From contig JAEUWY010000006.1 in NCBI GenBank assembly GCA_022059125.1, positions 2,976,001 through 3,040,000 on the forward strand: a stretch of 64,000 nt of DNA, given 5' to 3'. The translations under genes and the position numbers were made by a program. How positions within the stretch are numbered: the stretch's first letter is position 1; the number at the start of each line of letters is the position of its first letter. This document shows positions 11,395 to 22,117 of this stretch, in pieces. Under the pieces are notes generated by a model. It did no database searches. It saw only the letters and a list, made by a program, of their open reading frames with translations, and was not told the DNA's origin. The DNA comes from Corynespora cassiicola (lineage: Eukaryota > Ascomycota > Dothideomycetes > Pleosporales > Corynesporascaceae).

Positions 11395-13487
11395 ACTATG
11401 TCCTGCGGTACTTCAATTCTTCGAACTGTGGATCGACGAGCACAACACGACCATAGTTTCTCGCTGCCCCTCTTTCTCTTGCTATATAGCCTTTTCATAA
11501 GTATAATTCAGATTTATCGATTCATTACATATCCATTCCTACGATAGCAGTCAGTAGATTGGCCGATCACAAGCTTCCAGTCGGTGAGGCCTATTATGCT
11601 CTACCGGAAGGGAAAATTGGCTGCTTGGTCGCATTTGTATCACGCAATCCTCAACATGAGTGGTCATAAACCCGTACAACTCTTGTCCTTCGAAGTACAT
11701 TACACTTAATAATGTTAAACTGCACTAAGAACGCCCGTGATACGCTAGTGAGACCGTCTCTTGCAGAAATGATTTTTTTAATTATTGCAATTCACATATG
11801 ACTCTGCAAGAGAGGAACGGCGGGACAAATGGCGATAAGACGTATATAGCGACGACTCGTTTTTAAGCTTTTCTTCGCGATCCCTAACTATCAACAAATG
11901 ATCAGAATGTAGTCGGAACTAGACATGATTGGAGATTATCGCTTTTTGAGAGCAAAACATTAGAAAAATCCTTGTCAGCATCTTTAGCCTGTGCAAAAAG
12001 ATGAAATGCGAACCAATTTTGTGGTTTCTGGCCATCGTGCCTGAATCAGGACTACCAACAGAAAATTTTGCAACCATATGCTTCTTACTCAACTAAACAT
12101 GGCCTCGGTCACCGATTGCGAAAATTTTTACCTCATAAATTTGGTTATTCTATTGGAAGCAGGAAGGATCGATGTTAATGCTCACATGATAGCCAGAAAA
12201 TGCACAACATCTAGTGAGGAAAATGGGCCGCTGCCTGTCAATCTACAAGCCGGATCGAATTTCCTAGAGGGTCAATGCGTTTTCTGTTCATCTCAGACTC
12301 TCAATCAACAAAAATAAATGTGTTGATATGCACCAGTCTAATGCAGGATTAACCTGGCAGTGGCTAGGGATGGGCTGTAGAGAAGATGAGACGGTAATGA
12401 AGGTGAGGGCCAACTATCGGTCATCAGTGATTACTATTCAGAGGATAATAATTCTATGTATACAACTGCGCGTGGTTCTATTGGGTAGAATTGTTCACTG
12501 GGCCACTGCTCCAATCCGCTCCACCCCCTCCTTTCTATTCGCACTAAAATCCGTCTACAGTCACACAGCGCTTGGTTTTGTCTATCTTATATCGATATTC
12601 GATACGGAAAACCCGAAAAGCTGGACAGTGTACCAAAGAAATTGCGCCATTGAAACCAAAAGTATTACCCGTATCAACCCCTGTCTTTGATCTCTTCGTA
12701 GTTTACACATGAATGTATCCTGTTCGAGATATAAACCTTGCAAAGTACATCATTCAAACCTTGCGAAGCCGCAGAGAAATAAGATTTTACAAGTTGCCTC
12801 CAAAAAGCAAATATCAGGGCTCTTTCTAATTTTATAGACATTAATAAACCTAGTCATATCCTGCTTTGATCAGTGTCGACCCTTACCCTGCTTGAAGGAA
12901 GAGTATGAGTTTGCCCGCAGTACATCAACAAGCAGCTATGAATGGATTTTAGTAAGAATCTATTTCTAATCTATGTACGACTGTATTGACCAGATTTCAG
13001 TCCGTTCGGCCAGAGAATCACCTTCACCAATCCGGTCGTCCTTCTTAGCATCATCATCATAGTCTCCATTCTCATTTTCATCATCAAAAATGGAAACATA
13101 GTGGCTTTCGATAACTAGCGAGCAAGAAGCAATCTAGTGCTATGTTATCGTATCTTGCGAGCCTCGAATATGTGATTGTTAAAAGCATGTTACGGAATCG
13201 GGATTGTCGGAATCGGAAACAAATGCGCAGCCCGCTGTTCTTGTCAATGTAGCCGGGTGGATATTCCTCTCCTGCCATCATCATTCAATGTAATTCAAAG
13301 ATTCGTGTAGTCCTGAAGCTCTTCTAGCTCTTTGGGCTTATTGAGACATCTTTTGGTATTGCTCTTCAGATTAAAATCATCTATGAACCAATCTCATGAC
13401 CTGTTCTCGTTTTGGAAGTCGAAACAAGACTGAAGTCATTTGACCGCTTTGGCCTTGATAATATGCTAGAAATGTCCATAGACCTAT
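11395..13487. other. Intergenic stretch up to the Copia element
   Basis: About 2.1 kb with small ORFs only (79 aa at 12078, 120 aa at 12328). Neither shows conservation-like features or splice partners. I see no gene here. Confidence 0.45.
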
Positions 13488-13661
13488 CTAAAGTATAGGT
13501 GTGGGGAAGAAGAATGAAGACTGAGTTGATTGCTATAGATAACTACCGCTCTGTACTTATATCCTCCATGGACTAGGGTCTGTCTGAAGTGCGTGGGATG
13601 GTAGGTTTCATATACCAAAAGCAAACATACCACAACGATGCTAGTCACGTGAAGGTCAACA
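13488..13661 (-). repeat. Copia 3' LTR
   Basis: A 174-bp direct repeat of 18954-19128 with about six differences. Read on the minus strand it starts TGTTGACC and ends at CTTTAG. The adjacent purine run (a G7 tract on the minus strand, about 13662-13675) is the polypurine tract just inside this LTR. Confidence 0.9.
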
Positions 13662-13775
13662 CACCCCCCCAGCTTGAAGCGAATGTGGAAAGCTGTGTGA
13701 AAGCTAAAACCAATGCAGAGAAGCAGTTTAAACAGTAATGAATGTTGGATATGCAATCCGTGGCGTTCCATGTAC

Positions 13776-16700
13776 TCACTGCCATTTCGTGAGGTCTGCC
13801 GGAAGCCCCTGGGAGACAATGAGAGAGTCCTTTTCCAGTTCGAGCGAAATATCGACGAGTCCAACCTGATGTACGAAATCGCGATGTTTCTGTCGAGGAA
13901 GAATCTTGGTGAAGCCGTCTGCTAGCATCTTGGTAGTGGGCACCCATTGTACAGCAAGGCGACCACGCTCAACTTCCTGTCGAGCCCAAAAACCTTCAAC
14001 ATTAACGTGCTTCATACGGGTCTGATATCTGTCTGAAGGTTTGTTGACGATCCCGACTGTTTGCTGATTGTCACAATATAGGGTAGGCAGAAGACCGGAA
14101 TCGAAGCGTATGCCGTGAAGGAAGAACTCCCAGGCTCTTAGCTCGGTAGCGGCGTGGCCAAGGGATACCACTTCTGCCTCGGTCGTGGACTTGACGACTG
14201 CACGTTGTATAGTTGCCCGCCAGTCTATGGGCATGCCGCTGAGCATGAACACATAGCCCTCGGAGCTGCGAAGCGTGTCCGGCTCGTCTGCAAAGGAAGC
14301 ATCGGATGCGCCATAAAATGTTTTGGTGTCAATCTCACGTCCGTCTGCCTGGATTGCCAGTGTCTGCGTGCCGATGATGTATCTCCAGACGTGGATGGCA
14401 GCAGCGACGTGTTTTTGTCCTGGATTCTGAAGGTGTCGTGCCAGCACCGAGTGAGCGCGCGCGACATCCGGGCGCGTAAATGACGCGAGGTAAGCGAGCG
14501 AGCCGACTAGCTGCTGGTACAGCTTGGTGCGGGACTCGCTCTGCGGTTCCGTGGATTTTGGTAACCAATTCTCTTTCAACGGAACGTCGGGGTAGTAGGT
14601 GTTCGTGCTGGACCTCAGCTTGAACCTGGCGGCAACCTTGTCGATGAATGAATCTTGGATGAGCCAGATGCGATGCGTGTCCCAATCTCGGACAACGCGC
14701 ATGCCAAGAAACCACTTGAGTTGGCCGAGCTTTCTAATATCGTAGATCCTTAGAAGCTTATCTTCAAACTGTTGGTGCACGTGTAGGTTGCTCGGGTGCA
14801 CGAGAATTACAATGTCATCTACGTAGAAGAAGACGATGAGGTGCTTGTTAGTCCAGACGCATGGCGCGTTGTCTACCGGTTGAAGACCGAGATTGCGTAG
14901 CGTGTTGCGAAGCTCTTGGTACCAGAGAAGAGGTGCTTCGCGCAGCCCATACAAAGCGCGGCAAAGCAGCAGTATCTTCCCGTGCTCGCCCTTGAACCCC
15001 TCTGGCGTCCAGACGAAGAGACGGCGAAGTACTTTGGCGTTGAGGAAAGCGTTGCTGACGTCATACTGAAACATCAACAGTCCGAATGCGGCTGCCAAGG
15101 CCACAAGCGCGCGGAAGTGCTTGGTAGCGAGCGTGGCGGCATACGGATCCGCGAACGCTGCGTCGAGGTCTCCTCTCACAACCAGCCGAGCCTTGAACTT
15201 GGCCAGGTATCCATCTTCGTCGAATTTGTAGGTGAACACCCACATGAGTGGCAGGATCTCACCATCTGCGGTCTCCGGCTCGTGATCTGTGCGAGCGAAG
15301 CACTCCTTTTTCCAACAGCCATCGAACTCGACCTTAGACGCTTCGACGAACTCAGGCCCGAACGTGTGGGTCGCCAGGTCCTTGTAGCGCTTAGGTGGAG
15401 GCGGGAGCTGGTCTCTGTGGAGCGTCTTGCCTTCCTCGAGGCGATCTCGCAGGACCTGTGGAGAGAGGGTGAGTGCAGCAGCGAAGGTCGCATAGTGGGC
15501 TGCTGCGGTTGATGGCGGAGGCGGCGTGTGGCCTCGCCTATGGTTTCTTCGTGGCGGAAAGATGGTTATGCCCTCGGCTTGTGGAGCTGGGCGCCTTTCT
15601 CTTCTGCCCTGAATGATGTTGCGGACATCACCGATGCCTGGATGATAGGCTTGAGGAGCATTGTTCGAATGTCGATCCGGTACATAGCCTGGTAAGTCAG
15701 TCGCTGAACGCATACCTTGGTAGGAAGAAGTTGGCTCTGTAGCTGTAGCCGTATCGTTCCTGTTCACGGGTCCAGCCCCTCCTGGTGTCAAAGTACCGCT
15801 TGCTGTGCTTCGGTAGCCTCTCAGACCAGCGAGTGAAGGGTCTGGCGTAGGATACGTGATCGGTTCGTTCATGTCCTGCTCAATCTGCGCATCGACTTCT
15901 TCTTGGATGTGCTCGTCGACATCAGCATCGCCGGATGGTAGAGGCATCATGAGATCCTCGGTGGTGGCGTCGATGAGGTCCTGCTCGACATCCAGAAGAC
16001 TGACTACCTCGCGCAGGTCTTGCTTGTCCTCCTTCTCCGAATGATCGTTCTTGTACAGAATCGATCGATCGAACACAACATCTCGCGTGCGCACGACGCG
16101 GTCAAGCTCAGGGACCCAAATCCGAAATATGTTGGTGGAATTGTACCCAAGAAGATAACCAAGTCGTACCCTGGAGCGCAATCGATCTGCTCTTTTGAGG
16201 TCTTTGCGGTGGACATATGCTCTGCAACCGATGGGTGCAAAGTGAGCAATCGACGGTGGTCGGCCGTGGACTGCCTCAAAGCTGGATCTGAACCCAAGCT
16301 TGTCGATGGGAGTCACGTTCTGTAGATGTGCGCCAGTGACGAAGAGCTCGTTGGCGAACTTCTGTGGAAGGCCAGAGTCAAGGTGGAGAGCTCTCATCCG
16401 CTTCACGAGCGTGTCTCCAGCCTTCTCCGTGTGGCCGTTCTGTTGGGGTGTATCGGCTGAGCGAGGCTCTACCTTGATTCCTGCAGCGCGACAGGCGTCA
16501 TAGAGGTCGTTGCCGTACCCGGTGTCGTTGTCGATGCGAAGAACGATAACGCAGTAGTTGTATTGGCGCTGTATGCGAACGACGAGTGCCTTGAGTGTGG
16601 GTACCAGTACATGCTGAGCCCTCGTGGCTAGCGTAGTGGCTTCGTGCCATTCGGTGTACTCACACACTGCGTGCAGGCCGTATTTGTCGCCGTTGTAGCT

Positions 16701-18626
16701 GTCTGTCCCTCTTGGGCAGAGCTGGACGAGGTCTATGCCTATGCGATAGAAAGGTCGTGTCGCCGGGTCGGACGATGAGCGACGAGAGATCAGCTGGTGC
16801 ATCTTCGTCTCGATGCAGATTCTGCACTTCGTCCAGGTCGGTACCGGTTCATGGCCCACGAGTTCCACGCCAACCACATTGTCAGCAAGATGTTTGATTG
16901 CTTCTGCTCCTGGATGACCCAGCAGCTGGTGGGCCTCGGGTGCAGTCAGCTTCAACACCGGACGTGGGTCGACCGAGGGTCGAAAGCGTGCTGCCATGAC
17001 GGCGAGTGAGCTGAGCTCAGGTCGAGATGATGGGTTGGCGTCGATTAACCAGTGGCCATTGTCAAAGTCCAGATGGCAAAAGACATTCTGAGGTGTTTTC
17101 AGGTACAGCAAGTCCCGTCCTGAGTCGAAATGTATGCCCTGGGAACGACAGCGCGACAGCCCTAGGATGTTGGCAAAGAATCCTTCCACGTAGGCAACCA
17201 TGGTAAGGCGTACAGGCAACGATCCGGAAGTGCCTTTAGCCTCTAGGATGACTTCACCCCATTCCTGTATCCGCATGGCCTGTCCTCCAGCGAAGACAAT
17301 CTCCCCATCTGCGGCTTCTCTGAGTGTCTTCCAGCCAAACTCTTTGGTGTTGCACACATGGATGTTGGATCCGGGATCTAGAATCCATCGATTCATCAGG
17401 TGTGGAATGGGTGGATCCTTCTTCACTGCTGCTGAGAGCACGACAGCTTGAAGGGCGTACGTGTGGGGGACACCTTCTATCGCTCGACCATCATCCATGG
17501 CGAATGGAGTCGATACCGAACGAGCGACAGTGTCTGTTTGCACCGCACTTGAACCTACCTTAGATCCTATCCTTTCCTCTACGAGTCTTTGGATCCTTTG
17601 TTTCTTGTCCTTGTTCTTGAGGGCTGCTTTGACCTTTTCTTCCTTGGCTTGGTCCACCCTGGACCCCATGGGTACTCGCTCTGGAGCTAGGATAGCTAGG
17701 ATGATCTTGCATTCGCTGTAGAAGTGGTAGTCTCCGCACAGACATTTTGGTTTCCTTCGATTCGCGGCTTGAGGTGCGCGTTCTCGCTGCTCGCTCGCGG
17801 GCTGTGCAGCCTGAAGAGAAGCGCCAAATGTGCCAAGCGAAGATGCAACTGGATTGACTCGACGATGGAAGTTCCTGAAGCTCGCAATGAGGTCTCGGAC
17901 TGTCGGAAGTCTTCTACCGTCCTCATGAGCATCGTAAAGTTTGTCGAGTTGGTTGGTGGCCCAGGAGTCCTGGATCGGCTTCACCGCAATGAGGAACTCT
18001 TCCTGTGCGCGTAGACTGGCAACTTCCGCCATGCTGAGGTCGGAGCATTGGTCTGTGATGGTGATCCATTCTTCCAGCCACTTCTCGATACCGCGACCCC
18101 GTGGACTCTTCAACAGATCTCTGTATTTCGTTTGCAGTTCCCGCTCTCGGGTCCTGTCACTGGGGCAGAGATGTTGCTTCAAGGTCGTCAGTCGGTCGTA
18201 AGCAGTAGTCCTGTCCTTGAGGAGATAGAGGTGGCGCTGCGCAACCGTAGCTAAGATCTCCGAGGCAAGCGCCTTGAGAGCGCGATTCTTCTTCTCCCAC
18301 TGTGGAGATTCGTAGTTGAACGTATCAAGGGCATCGTGATAGTCTTCCTGCTCCTGTTTCCCGAGCTGAGAGTGTCTAGTCGCATTTTCCTTGAAGTCGG
18401 TAAGACGCGGGCGCGTAGGCTGTGGCCCAAGGTCTTGTGGCGGTTTGCTGGGATCGCAATGTTCCCAGACGTCGTTTTGCTCGGCCCTATCGCGGCGGAG
18501 CATGAGCCAATCGGCCCAGTCAGATGGCTTGTCGAGGATCACCGTCGTCTTGGTGATAAGCCCTGAGGAGTCGGTTATGGTCGACATGGTTGTGACCGAT
18601 GGTGGATGTGCGGCGCGAATAGGCAA
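13776..18626 (-). CDS. Copia Gag-Pol polyprotein
   Basis: A single 1616-codon frame. Order seen: Gag (residues 1 to about 300) ending in a Cys/His cluster CLCGDYHFYSEC; aspartic protease with WILDPGSNIHV near 410; integrase with an HQLLGH...CRIC zinc motif near 570-620 and a DDE core (GIDLVQL, RIDNDTGYG, QNGHTEKAG); reverse transcriptase with DVSNAFLNAKV and the catalytic YVDDI; RNase H with GASDASFA, STTEAE and YCDNQQT. This domain order (IN before RT) defines Copia rather than Gypsy. The protease has DPG where DSG/DTG is usual; I cannot say whether that affects activity. Start could be the first or the second Met (residue 14). Confidence 0.95.
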   Translation of the reverse strand: MPIRAAHPPSVTTMSTITDSSGLITKTTVILDKPSDWADWLMLRRDRAEQNDVWEHCDPSKPPQDLGPQPTRPRLTDFKENATRHSQLGKQEQEDYHDALDTFNYESPQWEKKNRALKALASEILATVAQRHLYLLKDRTTAYDRLTTLKQHLCPSDRTRERELQTKYRDLLKSPRGRGIEKWLEEWITITDQCSDLSMAEVASLRAQEEFLIAVKPIQDSWATNQLDKLYDAHEDGRRLPTVRDLIASFRNFHRRVNPVASSLGTFGASLQAAQPASEQRERAPQAANRRKPKCLCGDYHFYSECKIILAILAPERVPMGSRVDQAKEEKVKAALKNKDKKQRIQRLVEERIGSKVGSSAVQTDTVARSVSTPFAMDDGRAIEGVPHTYALQAVVLSAAVKKDPPIPHLMNRWILDPGSNIHVCNTKEFGWKTLREAADGEIVFAGGQAMRIQEWGEVILEAKGTSGSLPVRLTMVAYVEGFFANILGLSRCRSQGIHFDSGRDLLYLKTPQNVFCHLDFDNGHWLIDANPSSRPELSSLAVMAARFRPSVDPRPVLKLTAPEAHQLLGHPGAEAIKHLADNVVGVELVGHEPVPTWTKCRICIETKMHQLISRRSSSDPATRPFYRIGIDLVQLCPRGTDSYNGDKYGLHAVCEYTEWHEATTLATRAQHVLVPTLKALVVRIQRQYNYCVIVLRIDNDTGYGNDLYDACRAAGIKVEPRSADTPQQNGHTEKAGDTLVKRMRALHLDSGLPQKFANELFVTGAHLQNVTPIDKLGFRSSFEAVHGRPPSIAHFAPIGCRAYVHRKDLKRADRLRSRVRLGYLLGYNSTNIFRIWVPELDRVVRTRDVVFDRSILYKNDHSEKEDKQDLREVVSLLDVEQDLIDATTEDLMMPLPSGDADVDEHIQEEVDAQIEQDMNEPITYPTPDPSLAGLRGYRSTASGTLTPGGAGPVNRNDTATATEPTSSYQGMRSATDLPGYVPDRHSNNAPQAYHPGIGDVRNIIQGRRERRPAPQAEGITIFPPRRNHRRGHTPPPPSTAAAHYATFAAALTLSPQVLRDRLEEGKTLHRDQLPPPPKRYKDLATHTFGPEFVEASKVEFDGCWKKECFARTDHEPETADGEILPLMWVFTYKFDEDGYLAKFKARLVVRGDLDAAFADPYAATLATKHFRALVALAAAFGLLMFQYDVSNAFLNAKVLRRLFVWTPEGFKGEHGKILLLCRALYGLREAPLLWYQELRNTLRNLGLQPVDNAPCVWTNKHLIVFFYVDDIVILVHPSNLHVHQQFEDKLLRIYDIRKLGQLKWFLGMRVVRDWDTHRIWLIQDSFIDKVAARFKLRSSTNTYYPDVPLKENWLPKSTEPQSESRTKLYQQLVGSLAYLASFTRPDVARAHSVLARHLQNPGQKHVAAAIHVWRYIIGTQTLAIQADGREIDTKTFYGASDASFADEPDTLRSSEGYVFMLSGMPIDWRATIQRAVVKSTTEAEVVSLGHAATELRAWEFFLHGIRFDSGLLPTLYCDNQQTVGIVNKPSDRYQTRMKHVNVEGFWARQEVERGRLAVQWVPTTKMLADGFTKILPRQKHRDFVHQVGLVDISLELEKDSLIVSQGLPADLTKWQ

Positions 18627-18940
18627 TTCGAGCCGTATAGGTCGCTGCAGATGTAGCCGAACAGAGGCAATCGGGCACTCTGAACGCTGGTAGTGTGCAC
18701 AGGTGATGCGTGTCTATCGCTGTGGCTGCTAGTGCACAGGACTCGTGTATGGACGCAGATGGGTCGCTGTACGATCGCTGTGGCTAATGCACGCTGCACA
18801 GAAGACAGCAGTCAGACGCTGTGACTGACCTTTGATTGCGAGGCTCAGGCTCGGCAATCAGCATGTGTGTGCTGAGCGACAACGAAGTGCTCAGTAGCTA
18901 GGTGAACGCAGTAATTGGCAACTTGCTAGAAAGCGTGTTC

Positions 18941-18953
18941 CGGGCTCATAACT
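18941..18953 (-). other. Copia primer-binding site
   Basis: Directly inside the 5' LTR the minus strand reads GTTATGAGCCCGG. Its complement contains CTCATAA, an anticodon-loop sequence of initiator tRNA-Met. Drosophila copia is known to prime from a tRNA-iMet half-molecule at this arm, and the same arrangement is inferred here. A near copy (GTTACGAGCCCGG) follows the LTR ending at 36266. Confidence 0.65.
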
Positions 18954-19128
18954 CTAAAGTATGGGTGTGGGGAAGAAGAATGAAGACTGAGTTGATTGCT
19001 ATAGATAACTACCGTTCTGTACTTATATCCTCCATGGACTAGGGTCTGTCTGATGTGCGTGGGATGGTAGGTTTCATATACCAAAAGCAAACATACCACA
19101 ACTATGCTTAGTCACGTGAAGGCCAACA
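18954..19128 (-). repeat. Copia 5' LTR
   Basis: A 175-bp LTR starting TGTTGGCC on the minus strand, almost identical to 13488-13661. It contains a TATA-like stretch and carries the element's promoter by family rule. Confidence 0.9.
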
Positions 19129-19847
19129 TATTACAATCAATGTGCTATGGAGAGATGAATTGTTGGGCTGAGACTACTTCATTCATCAAGTGTAGTCCAC
19201 GGACGGCTATGGCTATGTGTAGCATTATCGATCCCTCATCCTAACTCTATATATAATGGATCTTTATCCCAGTATTGTATTTGATATGAAACTAGACGTG
19301 AAAGCCCTCATAATGAGGTGCCTAATCTAAGGTGCTAACAGGGTAGGAATAGTCCTATATAAACCTTCAGGCTGACCATCTACTCGTCCCGTAATACTAT
19401 TATACGCTGAGCGTTTGAAAACGCGTTGTTTTTCTATCTTTAAAATGTTACATTTCTGATATCATGGCTCGAGAATCAAGGAGATTATCAGCAACTTTTA
19501 GATTCTTTCAAATCCTATCCTCACCCTTCCACGTAGCGAAATTCCCATGGTTCTGAACTACACACACCATTTTTCTCGGAAATATTTTATGTTTTGATTT
19601 GGAAATGAAATAGACAAAATGAAAGTCATTTATGACTGTTTCCTCATAAAACTTGCTAGTCACTACGCTACTAGCTATGCTTATGCACCATAATAAACTC
19701 ACTTCGTCTCTTTTAGGTCATTTTAATCAACTAATACCTAAAAACAACTGTATTGGCTATTTTCTTGTTCACAAAATAAATTTTCCTGTTGACACACTAG
19801 ATCTTTTGGTCCAATACTAAGGAAGACTGATTTTCCTATCTGCATAG
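19129..19847. other. Intergenic stretch
   Basis: Right flank of the Copia element, moderately AT-rich, with one 64-codon ORF and no support for a gene. Confidence 0.45.
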
Positions 19848-20786
19848 CTACACTGACTCGTAGCCATATTGACAAGTCGTCTCGCTCTTCAAAACATCTT
19901 GAAAAGGGATAGCCAGGCCATAGTATTGTGTGAGTCTGTTGATGAAGCCTATCAAGCGTGCATTTTCCTCAACTAAATTTACATTCTGCATATAGAGCTG
20001 TTTGTTCTCTTCGACTTTGAGTGAAAGATTTCTTTCGAGTTCTAAAAGGTTTTCTGAAAAACCGATCAGTAGCTTTGTAGTGAATTTGGAATTGGAAGTC
20101 AACCCACTATTTTTCTTTTGACGACTTTTCCGGGCTGCAGCCCTGTTGCGTAGCTTGCGACGCTCCACACTACTCAACCTTCTGTCATCTTCACTAGCGA
20201 GTAGATTTTCTTTCTCTTCCATATTCCTATCGATCCTTCTATCTGTAGTAGTGGATAGAACAGATGGCTCATGAGAGAAGTCACCCCGAGAGGCGAATTT
20301 ATTGCTCTTCTGGGGTTGGTTCGTAACGTTCTCCATGGGCTCTTCACTGTAGGGATCGAAGGCGAGAGAGAAACCGCGTCGAACCAATAGGTCCGATATC
20401 AAATGGTGCTGTAATTGCGAAGGCTGCAAATGTGAGGTTTTTTTCTCCAGTTGTTGATGTGGTGGTACATCAAACGTAAAATCCAGCCCTTGCTCCTGGT
20501 TTTTAGGCCTGTACTTAATGGTGTCTTGAGTATTTAGAGACAGGTCGACTTCAAAGTCGGCAAATTCCGGCATAGAAAAAATGACTGGCTGGCAAGAAGA
20601 CGTGGGGGCAAAACCGTCTAGTGTTTTGTTCATGGCCCAGCCTCTCACATCGTTGGTATGAGAGAGGGTAAAGCTCTGGGAACCTCGCATCGCGCAGGGT
20701 TCTAGGTTGAAACCGATAGATTTCCCCCCATAGCTCGGTATCATATCCTGCTGGGTGTTCATGGTTGTGCTAATATCCGTAGACAT
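19848..20786 (-). CDS. bZIP transcription factor
   Basis: The frame reads 312 codons unspliced. A 54-nt in-frame intron (20107-20054, GTGGGT..TTTCAG) very likely interrupts it, leaving 294 residues. Removing it places exactly nine residues between the last Arg of the basic region (NRAAARKSR) and the first zipper Leu, the canonical bZIP spacing; unspliced it is about 18 residues too long. The zipper follows with Leu or other hydrophobic residues in heptads and Asn at several a positions, ending near LIGFINRLTQYYG. The N-terminal 200 residues are Gln/Ser/Pro-rich and probably an activation region. It acts in the nucleus; target genes are unknown. It could regulate neighbouring cargo such as the ferric reductase, but nothing in the sequence shows that. 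Confidence 0.88.
   Translation of the reverse strand: MSTDISTTMNTQQDMIPSYGGKSIGFNLEPCAMRGSQSFTLSHTNDVRGWAMNKTLDGFAPTSSCQPVIFSMPEFADFEVDLSLNTQDTIKYRPKNQEQGLDFTFDVPPHQQLEKKTSHLQPSQLQHHLISDLLVRRGFSLAFDPYSEEPMENVTNQPQKSNKFASRGDFSHEPSVLSTTTDRRIDRNMEEKENLLASEDDRRLSSVERRKLRNRAAARKSRQKKNSGLTSNSKFTTKLLIGFSENLLELERNLSLKVEENKQLYMQNVNLVEENARLIGFINRLTQYYGLAIPFQDVLKSETTCQYGYESV
20054..20107 (-). other. In-frame 54-nt intron in the bZIP gene
   Basis: Donor GTGGGT, acceptor TTTCAG, length divisible by three and free of stops, so an ORF finder reads straight through it. The GCTACTGATC stretch near its 3' end is an acceptable branch site. Confidence 0.75.
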
Positions 20787-22117
20787 AACACAATTTGCTT
20801 CGTCGTTATGCGTTGGATAAGTAGAAAAATAGATGCCGTACTGGAGGAGTTAGCAACTGAACATGAAAGAGTTAGAAAATTACACACCGGTTTCTGTTCA
20901 TCCATGAAATTGAAGCCCTAGTAATCTACGGCGGTATATATTTAGGCTAAAAAGTCATCTCGTGGCTGTTAGCTGTCAGAACCGATTCTCTGAGCCTTCG
21001 GACGTGTGTTTCTTATATGCTATCTTCTTGCCATGGCGGTCAGTATTTCCCGATTGAGACTCGCACAAGGCCCTCGCATTTTCTCCTAAATGAACTCTTC
21101 ATGGTTTTTGAGCGATTAACTCCAGTAGCCTAGCAGCTCCGCCACAGTCGGATGACATGGGAGGTATCATGAACCATGACTTTATGCACTCCCCGCATCA
21201 AGTACAGGGCGTGCAACATACTACTAATCAGAGGCTTCTTTTCCATCTACATGGGGTTAGGAGCTTTGAACTGGCAAGGAAGACTTTTTTCCCGGGACTG
21301 ACCGCGAACCAAAAGAAGTATGGTATCAGCTAGAGATACAGGGTGGTACATCATGCCAATACAGCCGGGGAAGGGGGCTCGGTTTTGAGATAAAGGTAAC
21401 AAACAGACGTTTCCAAGGCTTCTGACTCCAAGAATCCCGACATTTGAGACCTAGACTCGGATATCTAACCTAATATTGCATAGAAAGGAGTAAGATTTGT
21501 TGACATGGTTGGCCTGATAGCGATACAATCGGTAGTTGCGCCCAATCTCGCAGGGTGATGCAACAAATCTCAAGGTATAGCTTCCGAGGCATAAGGAGCA
21601 TTCCATGCATCGTCATCCCTGTAAATTTAGTCTGTACTCTATGGCAGACTTGAACGGTCGTCGCGCATCTGATTATCATTCCTGGTGTCCTTCCGCGTAA
21701 GGGAAGTAACGCCGTCTGTACCGGACAACATCTCATCCATGCGTTGAAGTATTCAAGATCATAGTGAACACATTGACAAGGGCGAATCATATACGATACA
21801 AAGCTGAAGGCTACGCTATCCAGGGGACTTCGAAGCGGGGAAATGGAGCTAGGATCTACATACACTGAACACTGCCGCTGACGCCCAATTAAGACAATCT
21901 CCGTGCCTTTTTCATGCAAATGTAAGATACTGCATAATGAGCTATTGATTCGGGGCATCGGAGCCAGGCCTGACTTAGGGAAAGGGTGCTGCGCCTGCGC
22001 CGATCATACCGATAGTGGCTGGATGTGATGTATAGTGAGACAGCCACCTGTCTGGTACCACGCAATATACAAGTCCAGTCACTAGGTGAAATCGTTGAAG
22101 ACTATTCATCAATAAGC
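20787..22117. other. Intergenic stretch
   Basis: The first 200 bp include the bZIP promoter. A 162-codon ORF on the minus strand (21470-21958) has no domain, is Cys/Met-rich in an unbiological way and lacks splice partners. No supported gene. Confidence 0.45.

Larger units (their letters stand above)
13488..19128 (-). mobile_element. Ty1/Copia LTR retrotransposon, apparently complete
   Basis: A 5.64-kb element with two near-identical LTRs, a primer-binding site, a single unbroken polyprotein and a polypurine tract. High LTR identity and the open frame mean a recent insertion that has escaped the RIP seen to the right of 42.3 kb. I could not find a matching 5-bp target duplication: TAATA precedes one LTR and ATAGG follows the other. 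The ends may therefore have recombined or mutated. It sits in gene-poor cargo DNA between 11.4 and 19.8 kb. Confidence 0.9.

Noticed and set aside
12078..12690. ORFs of 79 and 120 codons
   Set aside because: Random-like composition and no supporting signals.
14154..18693. Many ORFs of 60-200 codons opposite or inside the Copia polyprotein
   Set aside because: Shadow frames of a GC-balanced 4.8-kb coding region.
13483..19133. Five-bp target duplication of the Copia element
   Set aside because: The bases flanking the two LTRs do not match.
21470..21958. 162-codon minus-strand ORF
   Set aside because: No domain, unusual Cys/Met content, no splice partners or promoter context.
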